Assembly: GCF_023008585.1 (NCBI RefSeq)
Contig: NZ_CP095390.1
Coordinates: forward strand, 930,001 to 994,000
Direction of reading: 5' to 3'
DNA from: Natribaculum breve
Lineage (GTDB): Archaea > Halobacteriota > Halobacteria > Halobacteriales > Natrialbaceae
DNA length: 64,000 nucleotides
The stretch's first letter is position 1; every line of letters begins with the position of its first letter. Under the pieces are notes generated by a model, which was given only the letters and a program-made list of their open reading frames with translations, did no database searches and was not told the DNA's origin. A program made the translations under genes and the position numbers. Below are positions 26,155 through 35,015 of the stretch, piece after piece.

Positions 26155-26422
26155 ATACAGACGTGTCTCTATCGGGTTATGAACCTTCTTTTCCTCGACT
26201 ACCACGGCCCGACACCGACACTGCATTCCCCCGGTGACGGCCGTCTCCTTCCGAGAGGTTCTCGAGTCTCGGCGCAACCAACCTGGACTCGTTGGCCTCG
26301 AGTGCGCCCTCACCGACGATCACCGTGACCACCGACGCTCGTCGCGACCGCACGCACGGCGTTCACCTGCGGAACGGGATCCAGAGAGTATCTCAGTCGC
26401 TCGTCACCCGAGCGGACTGCCG

Positions 26423-27574
26423 TCAGGTGTCGCCCCCGGCGACCAGTTCCTCGAGGCGTTCGACGGGATCGACGCCGGCGAGTACGACCAGTGCGAACAC
26501 GGCGTCGGCGTCTGGCCGCGGTGCGTCGCCGCCGAGGACCCGATTCGAGCCGATCGTCGACGCGAGGTCGCGCCGGCCGTCGGCGATCGCCTGCCGGTTG
26601 AGCCACGCCGGCGGTCCGCCGACGACCAGCAACGCCCGGTCGGCTTTCTCGGGTTCGCGCTCGAGCGTGTGTTTGCCGTGGGCGGCCTTCCGGATCGCGG
26701 TCTCGACGGCGCGAATCGCCGTCGTCCGGTCGACGCTCGGTTCGTCGCTCGGCTTCGACGAGAAGAGTCGGGCTTTGAGTCGCGAGCCGACGTCGGCCTC
26801 CTCGCCGTCGGTTTCGACGTGCTGCTCCGTGTAGCCGAGCGTGACGACGTCGGTCTCTGCCCCCAGGATGCGCTCGAGGTCGTTCGTGTCGATCGCGGTC
26901 TCGGCCGTCGCCTCGCCGCCGTCGCCGACGACGGCGAACAGGGTCGCGACGTGCGTGGCGAGAGTCTGGTTCAGCCGCGTGCGCCCCTCGGCTAGTGACT
27001 CGCCGGTGCGAAGCCACGCTGCGTTGTCGAAACAGATGACGGCGTTCGCGAGTCCGTCGAGCAGTTCCAGCGTCCGGGTTGCGTTCGCCACCACGGGGGA
27101 CGGAGACTTCCGGGCGTTGCGTTCACGCGACTCGTCGGTCGCCGGTGGTGCGCTGGGATCGCCGTCCGTGCCGGTCGCAGGCAGCGTCGCGAGGACGTAG
27201 ACCGGCGCGTCGTAGAGGATCTGCAGTTCCCTGACGAGGGCGGGGGCTGCCCCGCCGCCGGTCGCGCCGCCGAGGCCGACGACGACGAGAAACGCGTCCG
27301 CGAGCGACGGCTGTCCACGGACGAGTTTGCTGCTCAATTCCTCGGCGTACTGCTTGCCGAGTTCGATTCCCCGACCGAGATCACCGTAGAGACCGCCGTT
27401 ACGGTCTGCGTACTGGTGTCGGTGATCTGCTGGAACGGCAGTGGATTCCTGCAGGCTTTCCGAGTCGACGTCGAACGCGAAGGCCTCGACGTCCGACCCA
27501 TCTGACGTGTTGCTGTAGATCGCATCGGCAATGCGACAGCCCGCACCCCCGACGCCGATCACCTCGAGTTGCAT
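26423..27574 (-). CDS. Divergent FtsZ/tubulin-superfamily GTPase
   Basis: 383 aa. The N-terminal nucleotide motif is VIGVGGAGCRIADAI (as GxGGAG of FtsZ) and the tubulin signature is present in altered form as GLGGATGGGAAP (~97-108; FtsZ has GGGTGTG). The synergy (T7) loop reads AIDTNDLERIL, keeping the two Asp residues but replacing the usual Asn. It is neither a canonical FtsZ1/FtsZ2 nor a standard CetZ (which start differently), so it may be a third haloarchaeal branch that polymerises or acts in cell shape. No cell-division partner genes are nearby. Confidence 0.75.
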   Translation of the reverse strand: MQLEVIGVGGAGCRIADAIYSNTSDGSDVEAFAFDVDSESLQESTAVPADHRHQYADRNGGLYGDLGRGIELGKQYAEELSSKLVRGQPSLADAFLVVVGLGGATGGGAAPALVRELQILYDAPVYVLATLPATGTDGDPSAPPATDESRERNARKSPSPVVANATRTLELLDGLANAVICFDNAAWLRTGESLAEGRTRLNQTLATHVATLFAVVGDGGEATAETAIDTNDLERILGAETDVVTLGYTEQHVETDGEEADVGSRLKARLFSSKPSDEPSVDRTTAIRAVETAIRKAAHGKHTLEREPEKADRALLVVGGPPAWLNRQAIADGRRDLASTIGSNRVLGGDAPRPDADAVFALVVLAGVDPVERLEELVAGGDT

Positions 27575-27767
27575 ACTCGATCGTATTAGTTTCGACCACT
27601 TTCACACTTTCTTTTATTTTCCAAGAGGTTTCTCTTTCTGCCGCAGGTGGACAGTTCATCTCCAGTCGGCGATCGCGTTAGCGATTTGCCTCTCGAGTGT
27701 GTCTCTCGAACGCACGAATCGACGGGTAGCCTCTCGAGGTCGTCGAGACGAAAGAGTTGCGGGTTCG

Positions 27768-28259
27768 TTACGAGACGACGTCCCGCACGAGGGGGTAGCC
27801 ACCGCCGAGCAGGAGGCCGAACAGGACGGCACCCAGCAGTACGACCCAGTCGACGGACGGAAACGACCACGAGCCCCCATCGATCACAGCCGTCGCGACC
27901 GGAGGCGCGAGTTCGACGACGCCGAGCCAGACGACGAGCGAGAACAGTCCGCCCCAGATCGCACCGGCGATCGGATCGTGAAAGTCGACGTTGAGCGCGG
28001 CGAGGAGTCCATCGTCGGCACGGCCCACGAAAAGCAGCATTGCGGCGTACAACACGCCGAGGGCGAGGCTGTATGTGACGACGACCAGCCAGCCGGCGAC
28101 GACGCCCTCGAGGGAGTACACCTGTGCCACCGCCTCGATTCTGTCAGTCGCGTAGAGCATCGCGCCGAAGACGAGCGTGCCGACGAGCAGTCCGGGGGCG
28201 ACGCTGAAGACCAGCTCGAGTCCGAGCGTCGCCCGTGGACGCCACCGACTGACTGCCAT
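27768..28259 (-). CDS. Haloarchaeal membrane protein, unknown
   Basis: 163 aa with four strong hydrophobic helices (~12-38, ~48-80, ~95-120, ~132-158) joined by short loops. No catalytic motif. A TATA-like ttatttat lies upstream and an SD-like AGGA precedes the ATG. I do not recognise the family; the four-helix layout suggests a small integral membrane protein. Confidence 0.7.
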   Translation of the reverse strand: MAVSRWRPRATLGLELVFSVAPGLLVGTLVFGAMLYATDRIEAVAQVYSLEGVVAGWLVVVTYSLALGVLYAAMLLFVGRADDGLLAALNVDFHDPIAGAIWGGLFSLVVWLGVVELAPPVATAVIDGGSWSFPSVDWVVLLGAVLFGLLLGGGYPLVRDVVS

Positions 28260-28356
28260 ACGTTCCTGTTTTACTCACAGTGATAAATAAGTATACGATC
28301 ACAGCTCCCTGAAGATCCGTCTCGAGAGAGTACGAATTGCAACTGAATTGTAACGC

Positions 28357-28389
28357 GTGTCGTCCAGTACGCGCGTCGTCCAGTAGTAT
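28357..28389. repeat. Solo terminus of a family B-like repeat
   Basis: The end atactactggacgacg (minus strand) matches the terminal sequence of the family B elements, and gtcgtccagta is directly repeated within it. Its terminal A is the last base of the stop codon of the small gene at 28389. No opposite end was found. Confidence 0.4.
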
Positions 28390-28562
28390 CACCGCATGTC
28401 TTCTAGCGTTCGAACGGTGTCCGACATGATCCACGCCGTCTCACTGCCCGGCTCTTCGAGACAGATCGCAAAGAACGAGTCGCGGCCCTCGTCGACGGTA
28501 ATCCGGTATCCACGGCTTATCAGCGCTTCACCGTCCTCGGAGAGAGATTCGGAGGTAGTCAC
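28389..28562 (-). CDS. Small conserved haloarchaeal protein
   Basis: 57 aa from a GTG at 28562 (read MTTSESLSEDGEALISRGYR). It ends SETAWIMSDTVRTLEDMR, a pattern that I have seen in short haloarchaeal proteins of unknown role. Strongly acidic, soluble. A TTG seven codons upstream is an alternative start. The stop TGA is followed directly by a palindromic-repeat terminus. Confidence 0.6.
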   Translation of the reverse strand: MTTSESLSEDGEALISRGYRITVDEGRDSFFAICLEEPGSETAWIMSDTVRTLEDMR

Positions 28563-28767
28563 ACCCGTCTTCGGGGACAACAACAGATAACGGATACGAT
28601 TCGACTCTCGGTCGGAAACCGTGAGTATCGATCGCGGAACTCGTCGGTCGAGACGCCCGCCGATCCCGTCGACGTCCTCGAGTTCGCGGGCCGTGGCAGG
28701 TCGTCGCTGTCGTGGCCGGACCAGTTCACAGCGTTGAACGAGAATGACGGGACCGACGCACCCGCCC

Positions 28768-29754
28768 TCACTCCTGGACGAGGACGTCGTTGTCCACTGG
28801 ATCGACGCCGGCGATCTGGCCGTCCGGCGTCACCCTCACCAGGTCACACACGGTGGCGATCGGGCCGTCGTACTCCCGACTGACGCGGTCCATCTCGGCT
28901 TCGATCGTGGCGTCGTCGTCCTGGCTGACGTGTGAGAGGACGAGCGCACCGACGTCGGCCGCGCTCGCACTCGCGCCGATGTCCTCGGCGTAGGAGTGGA
29001 GGGCCGTTTTCGGCTCGTCGGGATCGGCGTGGGCGTCGATGATCCGGTTGTGCACGAGGAGGTCCGTTCCCGACGCGAGCCGCCGGAGATTCCCCGTCTC
29101 GAGTGACGTGTCGCCGCTGAAGGTGATCGACGTTCCGCCGTAGTCGAACCGGTAGGCGAGCGTCGGTATCTCACCGTGGGTTTCGGGAATCGCCTCGACG
29201 GTGACGTCCCCGTCGTATATCTGCGACGCCTCGTCGTGCTCGCCGATCGTCGCGTCGACCTCGTTCGGTTCGACCGCCAGCTGGCTTCCCTTGTAGCGAT
29301 CGAGAAAGCTCTCGAGGTAGTTGTACGCGCCCGATTCGGGATCGAACAGCCGCGAGACGAACGTGTCGACGCCGGGGAAGTCGTCGGTTCCCGTCGGACC
29401 GTAGACCGCCAGCGGGCGGTCGCGTCCCTGCTGGTAGGTGGCCTTGACGACCGCCGGGAGGTCTGCGGTGTGGTCGACGTGCAGGTGGCCGATAAACACG
29501 GCCTCGAGAGCCGTCAGATCGACGCCGGCCTCGGCGAGTCGAGCACCGGTTCCACCGCCGGCGTCGAGCAGGAACCGCGGCTCGCCGTCGACGTGGACGA
29601 CGTGGCCGGCGTTCGCCCGGCCGTTCCCGAACGACGACGCCCCCGACCCGAGGACGGTGATCGAGAGCGGGGCGGAACGGTCTCGGTCGGTCGACAGGTC
29701 GAAACCGGATCGCGATTCGGTGTCGCTGCTCGTCGTGTCACGATTTTCGGACAT
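28768..29754 (-). CDS. MBL-fold hydrolase (RNase Z/AtsA-like)
   Basis: 328 aa from the ATG at 29754 (MSENRDTTSSDTES); the longer ATG at 29784 overlaps a TATA-like TTTAT, so the shorter start is favoured. After a disordered acidic tail (~1-30) the MBL core shows FIGHLHVDHTADLP (the metal-binding HxHxDH, His/Asp at ~92-97), HGEIPTLAYRFDYGG, FSGDTS and a C-terminal SHVSQDD. The spacing fits RNase Z or arylsulfatase-like members; the usual His of LVHE is replaced (LVHN), so a tRNA 3'-processing role is not certain. Confidence 0.8.
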   Translation of the reverse strand: MSENRDTTSSDTESRSGFDLSTDRDRSAPLSITVLGSGASSFGNGRANAGHVVHVDGEPRFLLDAGGGTGARLAEAGVDLTALEAVFIGHLHVDHTADLPAVVKATYQQGRDRPLAVYGPTGTDDFPGVDTFVSRLFDPESGAYNYLESFLDRYKGSQLAVEPNEVDATIGEHDEASQIYDGDVTVEAIPETHGEIPTLAYRFDYGGTSITFSGDTSLETGNLRRLASGTDLLVHNRIIDAHADPDEPKTALHSYAEDIGASASAADVGALVLSHVSQDDDATIEAEMDRVSREYDGPIATVCDLVRVTPDGQIAGVDPVDNDVLVQE

Positions 29755-29826
29755 TACAGCGACTTGCTCATCACTGAGTGTCATAAAGATTACCCGGGAA
29801 GAAAGGGGTAGTCGCTGCTCGAGCGG

Positions 29827-29970
29827 CTATCGCCGACCCACGAACACCGCGATTCCCACCAGCAAGAGCCCGACACCCCACCACATCGAATCGCCCGGAA
29901 GATACGCGAGAAGGAGCGTGACGATACCCGAGGTGATGAGCGACCACCCGACGGTCGTTCGATACGTCAT
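29827..29970 (-). CDS. 47-aa small membrane protein
   Basis: Starts MTYRTTVGWSLITSG and ends AVFVGRR. Two hydrophobic helices (~8-24 and ~30-44) separated by a Trp-Trp turn, and a positive C-terminus. A hairpin membrane peptide of unknown function. It lies immediately upstream of a family A palindrome. Confidence 0.65.
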   Translation of the reverse strand: MTYRTTVGWSLITSGIVTLLLAYLPGDSMWWGVGLLLVGIAVFVGRR

Positions 29971-30017
29971 ACGGTTACGTCGTCCCGGAGCCAGTTGAGT
30001 CCGGTGCCGGTATTTTC

Positions 30018-30097
30018 ATACTATCGGACGTAACTGTGTGAAGATTCTCGCCACCCCGGGACGGCGAGAATCTTTCACGACTTACGTCCGGCAGTAT
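30018..30097. repeat. Palindromic repeat family A, copy 1 (80 bp)
   Basis: Left end atactatcggacgtaa, right end ttacgtccggcagtat; 35-base arms match at about 27 positions around a 10-base loop accccgggac. The inner dyad is gattctcgcc / ggcgagaatc. Base-for-base identical to copy 3 and to the reverse complement of copy 2. Confidence 0.95.
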
Positions 30098-30139
30098 CAA
30101 CACGCCAGTCGGCCCAACTCGTGGTGGACACAGCGAACG

Positions 30140-30199
30140 ATACCGCCGGACGACGGATTCACACGCCGATCGCACTCGAGCAGTCGCGAGACGCGATCT
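30140..30199. repeat. Decayed family B-like repeat
   Basis: Starts ataccgccggacgacgg and contains ccgatcgcactcgag and cgagacgcgatc, all found in the family B elements, but the second end is missing. It lies between family A copy 1 and the promoter of the next gene. Confidence 0.5.
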
Positions 30200-30217
30200 G
30201 TGGCCGCCGATCAGGTA

Positions 30218-30225
30218 CTTTAAAT
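30218..30225 (+). promoter_or_regulatory. TATA box of the Nmad3-like gene
   Basis: ctttaaat lies 25-30 bases before the ATG at 30249, so the transcript is likely leaderless. Confidence 0.55.
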
Positions 30226-30248
30226 CGGGTCCACCGACGAGTACACGC

Positions 30249-31064
30249 ATGACGGTCGTCCTCGCCGGAATCGGTGCCGACAGCACCAACGTCGGTGCGC
30301 TCGCACCGCTGTACGACGACGGCACCTTCGAGTACGTCCCGATTCCGGAGAAGACCCGCGAGACTCGAGAGACCGAGACGCTGGGATCGTGGTCGCTTCG
30401 GTACGACGACGGCGTCGCTGCCGACCTGACGACCCGGATCAGTCCACAGCCGATCCACGACGGCGAGACGACGCTCACGGGGCAGGCCCTCGAGTCCTGG
30501 CCGCTCCACCACGATCCGAACTTCGAGGCGCTGACCTACGGCGAGCATCGAACGAGCGGCTACGTCTCCCGGCTGCGCGAACTCGAGCGCGACGACGTCG
30601 TCGGCTTCTACGCGGGACTGCGTCGCCCGGGTGGCGACCGGGCACATCGGTACCTGATCGGTTACTTCACCGTCGCCGAGGTGGCGACGATCACGCCGGA
30701 GACGCCGCAGGCCGAGCGCGAACGGATCCTCGAGCGCCACGCGGAGAACGCCCACGCGAAGCGCGCTCGAGACGGACGGCTGTACCTCGAGGACAAGACG
30801 GTCGTCATCGTCGACGGGACGGAACCGGGAGGGCTGTTCGAGCGCGATCCGGTTCGACTCAGCGAGTACTACGTCAGAGAGGGGAACGAGCGGGCACAGT
30901 ACTACCTCCGGGACGACGTGGCGTCGGCCTGGTCGGTTCGGGAGGGCGGTGCGAACATGATGTTCAAACCGGCCTATCGGTGTGCGATGTCGGGTCCGGC
31001 GTTCGTCGACTGCGTCGGCGTCCCTGGCGAGCGTGACGGTTCGGCGAACTCGAGTGGCGACTGA
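30249..31064 (+). CDS. Putative nucleotide-modification-associated protein (Nmad3-like)
   Basis: 271 aa. Begins MTVVLAGIGADSTNVGALAP and continues with FEYVPIPEK, a block that I associate with the Nmad3 family, predicted from gene neighbourhoods to act with DNA or nucleotide base modification. Further blocks: FEALTYGEHR, VVGFYAGLRRPGG and NMMFKPAYRCAMSGPAFVD. No membrane segment or known catalytic triad is visible, so the family name is tentative. It is flanked on both sides, in inverted orientation, by identical 80-bp palindromes, and followed by a strong hairpin terminator. Confidence 0.55.
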   Translation: MTVVLAGIGADSTNVGALAPLYDDGTFEYVPIPEKTRETRETETLGSWSLRYDDGVAADLTTRISPQPIHDGETTLTGQALESWPLHHDPNFEALTYGEHRTSGYVSRLRELERDDVVGFYAGLRRPGGDRAHRYLIGYFTVAEVATITPETPQAERERILERHAENAHAKRARDGRLYLEDKTVVIVDGTEPGGLFERDPVRLSEYYVREGNERAQYYLRDDVASAWSVREGGANMMFKPAYRCAMSGPAFVDCVGVPGERDGSANSSGD

Positions 31065-31095
31065 CTGGCGCGTGCGGACGTGAAACGGCAGCTCG

Positions 31096-31148
31096 CTGGC
31101 CGGCAAATTCGACCGCAAACCGGCGACTGCCGGCCAGTAAGCTTTTTT
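31096..31148 (+). terminator. Hairpin followed by six T's
   Basis: ctggccggca (31096-31105) and tgccggccag (31128-31137) are perfectly complementary, and tttttt follows at 31143-31148. It looks like an intrinsic-type terminator for the Nmad3-like gene. The remainder to 31414 contains no gene that I can support. Confidence 0.6.
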
Positions 31149-31414
31149 CGCCTCCATCGCTATCGGCAGACGGCGGGGGGTCGACGACGGTCTGTCACTG
31201 TATCGGCCAGCGCCGATCTACCACCACCACCTCCCCGCCGCCGATCGCCAGGGAGACGGCCCTATCGGTCGACTCAATAGCCATTCCCCTGTGTCCCTTC
31301 GCGGGCACCCCGCTCGCGAAGTTCTATCGCCGATCTATCGACGGTTCGATCGGCGTCCCGTCTATCGGTCGGAAGCGACGGCCACGGCGATTCGAAAACG
31401 CGGCGACGCCACTC

Positions 31415-31494
31415 ATACTGCCGGACGTAAGTCGTGAAAGATTCTCGCCGTCCCGGGGTGGCGAGAATCTTCACACAGTTACGTCCGATAGTAT
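31415..31494. repeat. Palindromic repeat family A, copy 2 (80 bp, inverted)
   Basis: The exact reverse complement of copies 1 and 3. Its right end is the last A of the ilvD stop codon, so on the coding strand the stop reads TG-ATACTATCGG. With copy 1 it brackets the Nmad3-like gene. Confidence 0.95.
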
Positions 31495-33221
31495 CAGTCC
31501 CGCTTCACGCCGGGATTCGTCACGGCCCCGTTCGCTGCCGAATCGAAGTCACGGCCATACTTCGCGAGGACGCCACTCTCGTATGCCGGTTCGGGTTCGT
31601 CCCACTCTTCGCGGCGCGCCTCGAGTTCGTCGTCTGTGAGGTCGACCTCGAGCGTCCGCTCGGGAACGTCGACCGTGATCGTGTCGCCGTCCTCGAGCAG
31701 TCCGATCGGACCGCCGACGAACGCCTCGGGTGCGACGTGGCCGATCATCGGGCCGCGAGTCCCGCCGGAGAAGCGGCCGTCGGTGATCAACGCGACGTCG
31801 TCCTCGTGGCCGGCACCGACCACGGCGGCGGTGACGCCGAGCATCTCGCGCATGCCGGGGCCGCCCCGCGGGCCCTCGTTGCGGATGACGATGACGTCGC
31901 CGCTCTCGATCTGTCCCTCCTGGACGTAGCGCATCGCGTCTTCCTCGTTCTCGAAGATTCGCGCCGGGCCTTCGTGGTAGAACTTGTCGTCCCCAGTGAC
32001 CTTGAGGACCGCGCCGTCGGGTGCGAGGTTGCCCGAGAGGATCTTGATCGCACCCTCCTCCTCTTTCGGGTCGTCGACGGGATAGAGGAACTCGGCCTCG
32101 ATCTCCTCGTCGTCGGGGAGGTCGAGCGTCTCGAGTTCCTCCTCGATCGTCCGGCCCGTCACGGTCATCGCGTCGCCGTGGAAGAGGTCGGCCTCGAGCA
32201 GTCGCCGGATCACGACGGGCACGCCGCCGACCTCGTGGAGGTCGTTCATCACGTGGCTGCCGCCGGGCGAGAGGTGGGCGATCTTGGGCGTCCGGCGGGA
32301 GACCTCGTCGAAGTCCTCGATCTCGAGGTCGACGTCTGCCTCGCGAGCGAGTGCGAGCAGGTGGAGCACCGCGTTGGTCGAACCGCCGATGGCAGTCTGG
32401 AGCGCGATCGCGTTCTCGAAGGATTCCCGGGTGAGGATGTCCGAGGGGCGCCGATCCTCTTCGACGACCTCGACGGCGAGTTCGCCGGCCCGGCGGGCGA
32501 CCTCGTAACGCTCCTCGTCTACGGCAGGGGGCGAGGCGCTCCCCAGCGGGGCAAGCCCCAGCGCCTCGGCGATCGAAGACATCGTGTTCGCAGTGAACAT
32601 CCCGCCACACGAGCCCGGGCCGGGACAGGCGTTGCGCTCGAGTTCGTCGAGTTCCTCGGCGGCCATCTCGCCAGTGCCGTAGGAGCCGACGCCCTCGAAG
32701 ACGTCGACGATCGTGACGTCCTCTCCCTCGTACTGGCCGGGCATGATCGAGCCGCCGTAGAGGAAGACGCTGGGGAGGTCCGTCCGGATCGAAGCCATCA
32801 TCATCCCGGGCATGTTCTTGTCACAGCCGCCGATAGTGACCAGCCCGTCCATACGTTCGCCAAAGGAGACCAGTTCGACGGAGTCGGCGATCAACTCCCG
32901 GGAGATCAGCGAGGCCTTCATGCCCTCGGTTCCCATCGAAATGGCATCGGAGATAGTGATCGTCCCGAACTCGATCGGCATCCCGCCAGCCTCGTCGATC
33001 CCATCGACCGCGGGCTCGGCGACGGCGTCCAGGTGGACGTTACACGGTGTGATGTCGGCCGCCGGGTTCGAAACGCCGATCATCGGCGAGCCGAAGTCCT
33101 CGTCGTCGAAGTCCATCGCCCGGAACATCGCCCGGTGTGGTGCCTTCTCGGCCCCTTCCGTGACCTCGCGGCTCCGCAAGCGGTCCTCTTTTCCGTAATC
33201 GAACTGCTCGTCTTCGCTCAT
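31494..33221 (-). CDS. ilvD: Dihydroxy-acid dehydratase
   Basis: 575 aa. Dehydrates 2,3-dihydroxy-isovalerate and -methylvalerate in valine and isoleucine synthesis. Fe-S cluster Cys motifs are present: [14 protein letters not shown] (~107) and [17 protein letters not shown] (~178). [16 protein letters not shown] near the C-terminus is another conserved block. Length fits the family. It carries its own ATG ([19 protein letters not shown]), preceded by a seven-residue mini-ORF; the stop abuts a family A palindrome. Confidence 0.95.
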   Translation of the reverse strand: MSEDEQFDYGKEDRLRSREVTEGAEKAPHRAMFRAMDFDDEDFGSPMIGVSNPAADITPCNVHLDAVAEPAVDGIDEAGGMPIEFGTITISDAISMGTEGMKASLISRELIADSVELVSFGERMDGLVTIGGCDKNMPGMMMASIRTDLPSVFLYGGSIMPGQYEGEDVTIVDVFEGVGSYGTGEMAAEELDELERNACPGPGSCGGMFTANTMSSIAEALGLAPLGSASPPAVDEERYEVARRAGELAVEVVEEDRRPSDILTRESFENAIALQTAIGGSTNAVLHLLALAREADVDLEIEDFDEVSRRTPKIAHLSPGGSHVMNDLHEVGGVPVVIRRLLEADLFHGDAMTVTGRTIEEELETLDLPDDEEIEAEFLYPVDDPKEEEGAIKILSGNLAPDGAVLKVTGDDKFYHEGPARIFENEEDAMRYVQEGQIESGDVIVIRNEGPRGGPGMREMLGVTAAVVGAGHEDDVALITDGRFSGGTRGPMIGHVAPEAFVGGPIGLLEDGDTITVDVPERTLEVDLTDDELEARREEWDEPEPAYESGVLAKYGRDFDSAANGAVTNPGVKRD

Positions 33222-33354
33222 AGTCAGTTGTTCGCTCGAGTCGGCATAAGTTGCTCCACCGGGTCAAGCGTTGCGATGGAACGCTGACGGGATCGACGCC
33301 GTCGTTCGTTGCCACCGTCGAAATCCCCTTGCCGTCCGATCCCCAACGCCGCGT

Positions 33355-34341
33355 ATGGCGATCGTCAGCGCGGGCGCGCGACTCCACTTCGGCTTCCAGA
33401 ACCTCTCGCTGGCCCGCGAACGACTCTACGGCGGCATCGGCGTCGGCCTCGAGGAGCCCCGGGTGACCGTCGTCGCCGAACCCGCAGACGGCGTCGCCGC
33501 CGCCGACCCGCTCGCCCGCGAGTACGCCCAGCGGGCGGTCGACCTCCTCGAGGTGTCGGGCGTCGACCTCTCGCTCGAGCGGCGCCTTCCGCGTCACGTC
33601 GGTCTCGGCAGCGGGACGCAACTCGCGCTCGCGGTTCTCGCCGCGACCGCCCACGCACACGGACTCGAGCCCCGGGTGCGCGAACGTGCGCCCGCCCTCG
33701 GACGCGGCGGTCGAAGCGGCGTCGGCGTCGCGACGTTCGAAGCGGGCGGGTTCGTCGTCGACGCAGGCCACCCGACGGGACGGTTCACGACCGACCGGCC
33801 GGCCGACGGTGACTGGACGGTGCCGGCGGTCGTCGCCCGCCACGACCTGCCCGACGAGTGGCGATTTCTCGTCGTGATCCCGGACGCCGAACCCGGCCGG
33901 AGCGGCGACGACGAGGACGCGAGCATCCGGTCGGTGATCGAACGCGCCGACCCCACCGTCGCCGACGAGATCGCGGGCGTGCTCACGCGCAACCTCCTGC
34001 CGGCGGCCGCCGAGGGCCGACTCGAGGCGTTCGGCGACGCGATCGGCGAGATCGGACGAAAGAACGGCGTCTGGTACACCGACGCCCAGGGCGGCGTGTT
34101 CCGCCCGCCCGCGGGCGAACTCGTCGAGTACCTCGAGCACTGCCCCGTCCTCTGTGGCGTCGGCCAGTCCTCGTGGGGGCCGGCGGTCTACGGCGTGACC
34201 GACGTGGCCCACGCCGAGGAAGCGCGTGCGATGGCCCGATCGGCACTCGAGTCGTGCGGACTCGAGGGCGAGATCGTCCTCTCGCCGCCGGCCACTGATG
34301 GCGTTCGCGTCGGCCGCCTGGCAGGTCACGACGGCAGATAG
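33355..34341 (+). CDS. Beta-ribofuranosylaminobenzene 5'-phosphate synthase-like GHMP protein
   Basis: 328 aa from the ATG at 33355 (MAIVSAGARLHFGFQNLS). The opening motif (A)RLHFGFQNL and the phosphate loop PRHVGLGSGTQLALAV, then GRGGRSGVGVATFEAGGFVVDAG, are characteristic of RFAP synthase, a GHMP-superfamily enzyme that opens methanopterin synthesis by joining 4-aminobenzoate to PRPP. Haloarchaea are thought to use tetrahydrofolate-type carriers, so the product here may differ; this is inference. It lies between ilvD and the TFS gene, on the opposite strand to ilvD. Confidence 0.85.
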   Translation: MAIVSAGARLHFGFQNLSLARERLYGGIGVGLEEPRVTVVAEPADGVAAADPLAREYAQRAVDLLEVSGVDLSLERRLPRHVGLGSGTQLALAVLAATAHAHGLEPRVRERAPALGRGGRSGVGVATFEAGGFVVDAGHPTGRFTTDRPADGDWTVPAVVARHDLPDEWRFLVVIPDAEPGRSGDDEDASIRSVIERADPTVADEIAGVLTRNLLPAAAEGRLEAFGDAIGEIGRKNGVWYTDAQGGVFRPPAGELVEYLEHCPVLCGVGQSSWGPAVYGVTDVAHAEEARAMARSALESCGLEGEIVLSPPATDGVRVGRLAGHDGR

Positions 34342-34417
34342 GATCGAATCGGCGGGACGCGACGGTTCCGGGAGCCGAAGCCGGGCGCTTTTGACCGCCG
34401 ACGCCCTACCTCGAGAT

Positions 34418-34747
34418 ATGCAGTTTTGCGACGAATGCGGTTCGATGATGAAAGCCGAGGGGGACCGCATGGTCTGTACGAACGCAGACTGCGGTGCCTC
34501 GATCGAGCGCGATCGCGATCGCGAGGCCGACTTCGTCACCACGGAAGAACAGAGCGAGGACGACGTGATCGAGTCGGACGAGAACGCGAACTTCGAGGGG
34601 AAGCCGAAGGCGACGGACGTCCGCTGTGAGGAGTGTGGAAACGAAGAGGCGTGGTACACGCTCAAGCAGACGGCCTCGGCAGACGAGCCGCCGACGCGGT
34701 TCTTCAAGTGTACCGAGTGTGGCCACCGCTGGCGGGAGTACAACTGA
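34418..34747 (+). CDS. tfs: Transcription elongation factor TFS (TFIIS-like)
   Basis: 109 aa from the ATG at 34418 (MQFCDECGSMMKAEG). The N-terminal Zn ribbon has CDECG and CTNADCG; the C-terminal ribbon has CEECG and CTECGHRWREYN with the catalytic acidic hairpin SADEPPTRFFKC that stimulates RNA cleavage by stalled RNA polymerase. Length, Cys spacing and the DE pair match archaeal TFS. Confidence 0.95.
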   Translation: MQFCDECGSMMKAEGDRMVCTNADCGASIERDRDREADFVTTEEQSEDDVIESDENANFEGKPKATDVRCEECGNEEAWYTLKQTASADEPPTRFFKCTECGHRWREYN

Positions 34748-34815
34748 CGTTCGGTTAACTCTCGCCGACCGACGCCGGTTTCGACCGTCGACGCAGCGCC
34801 GACGAGGTCGTCCTG

Positions 34816-34895
34816 ATACTATCGGACGTAACTGTGTGAAGATTCTCGCCACCCCGGGACGGCGAGAATCTTTCACGACTTACGTCCGGCAGTAT
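34816..34895. repeat. Palindromic repeat family A, copy 3 (80 bp)
   Basis: Identical to copy 1 in all 80 bases, in the same orientation. It lies in the gap between tfs and ppc; no other feature is seen in this gap (34748-35015). Confidence 0.95.
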
Positions 34896-35015
34896 GAGCG
34901 CTTCTGTCCGATGGATTTGCTCGCTTCGCGCTCGAGTCTCTCACGGACGATCATGAGTGTGGCAAACATTCGGGGTGTGCGGGGATTTTTGACGTCCGGG
35001 GCGAAGGTGTGTGCT

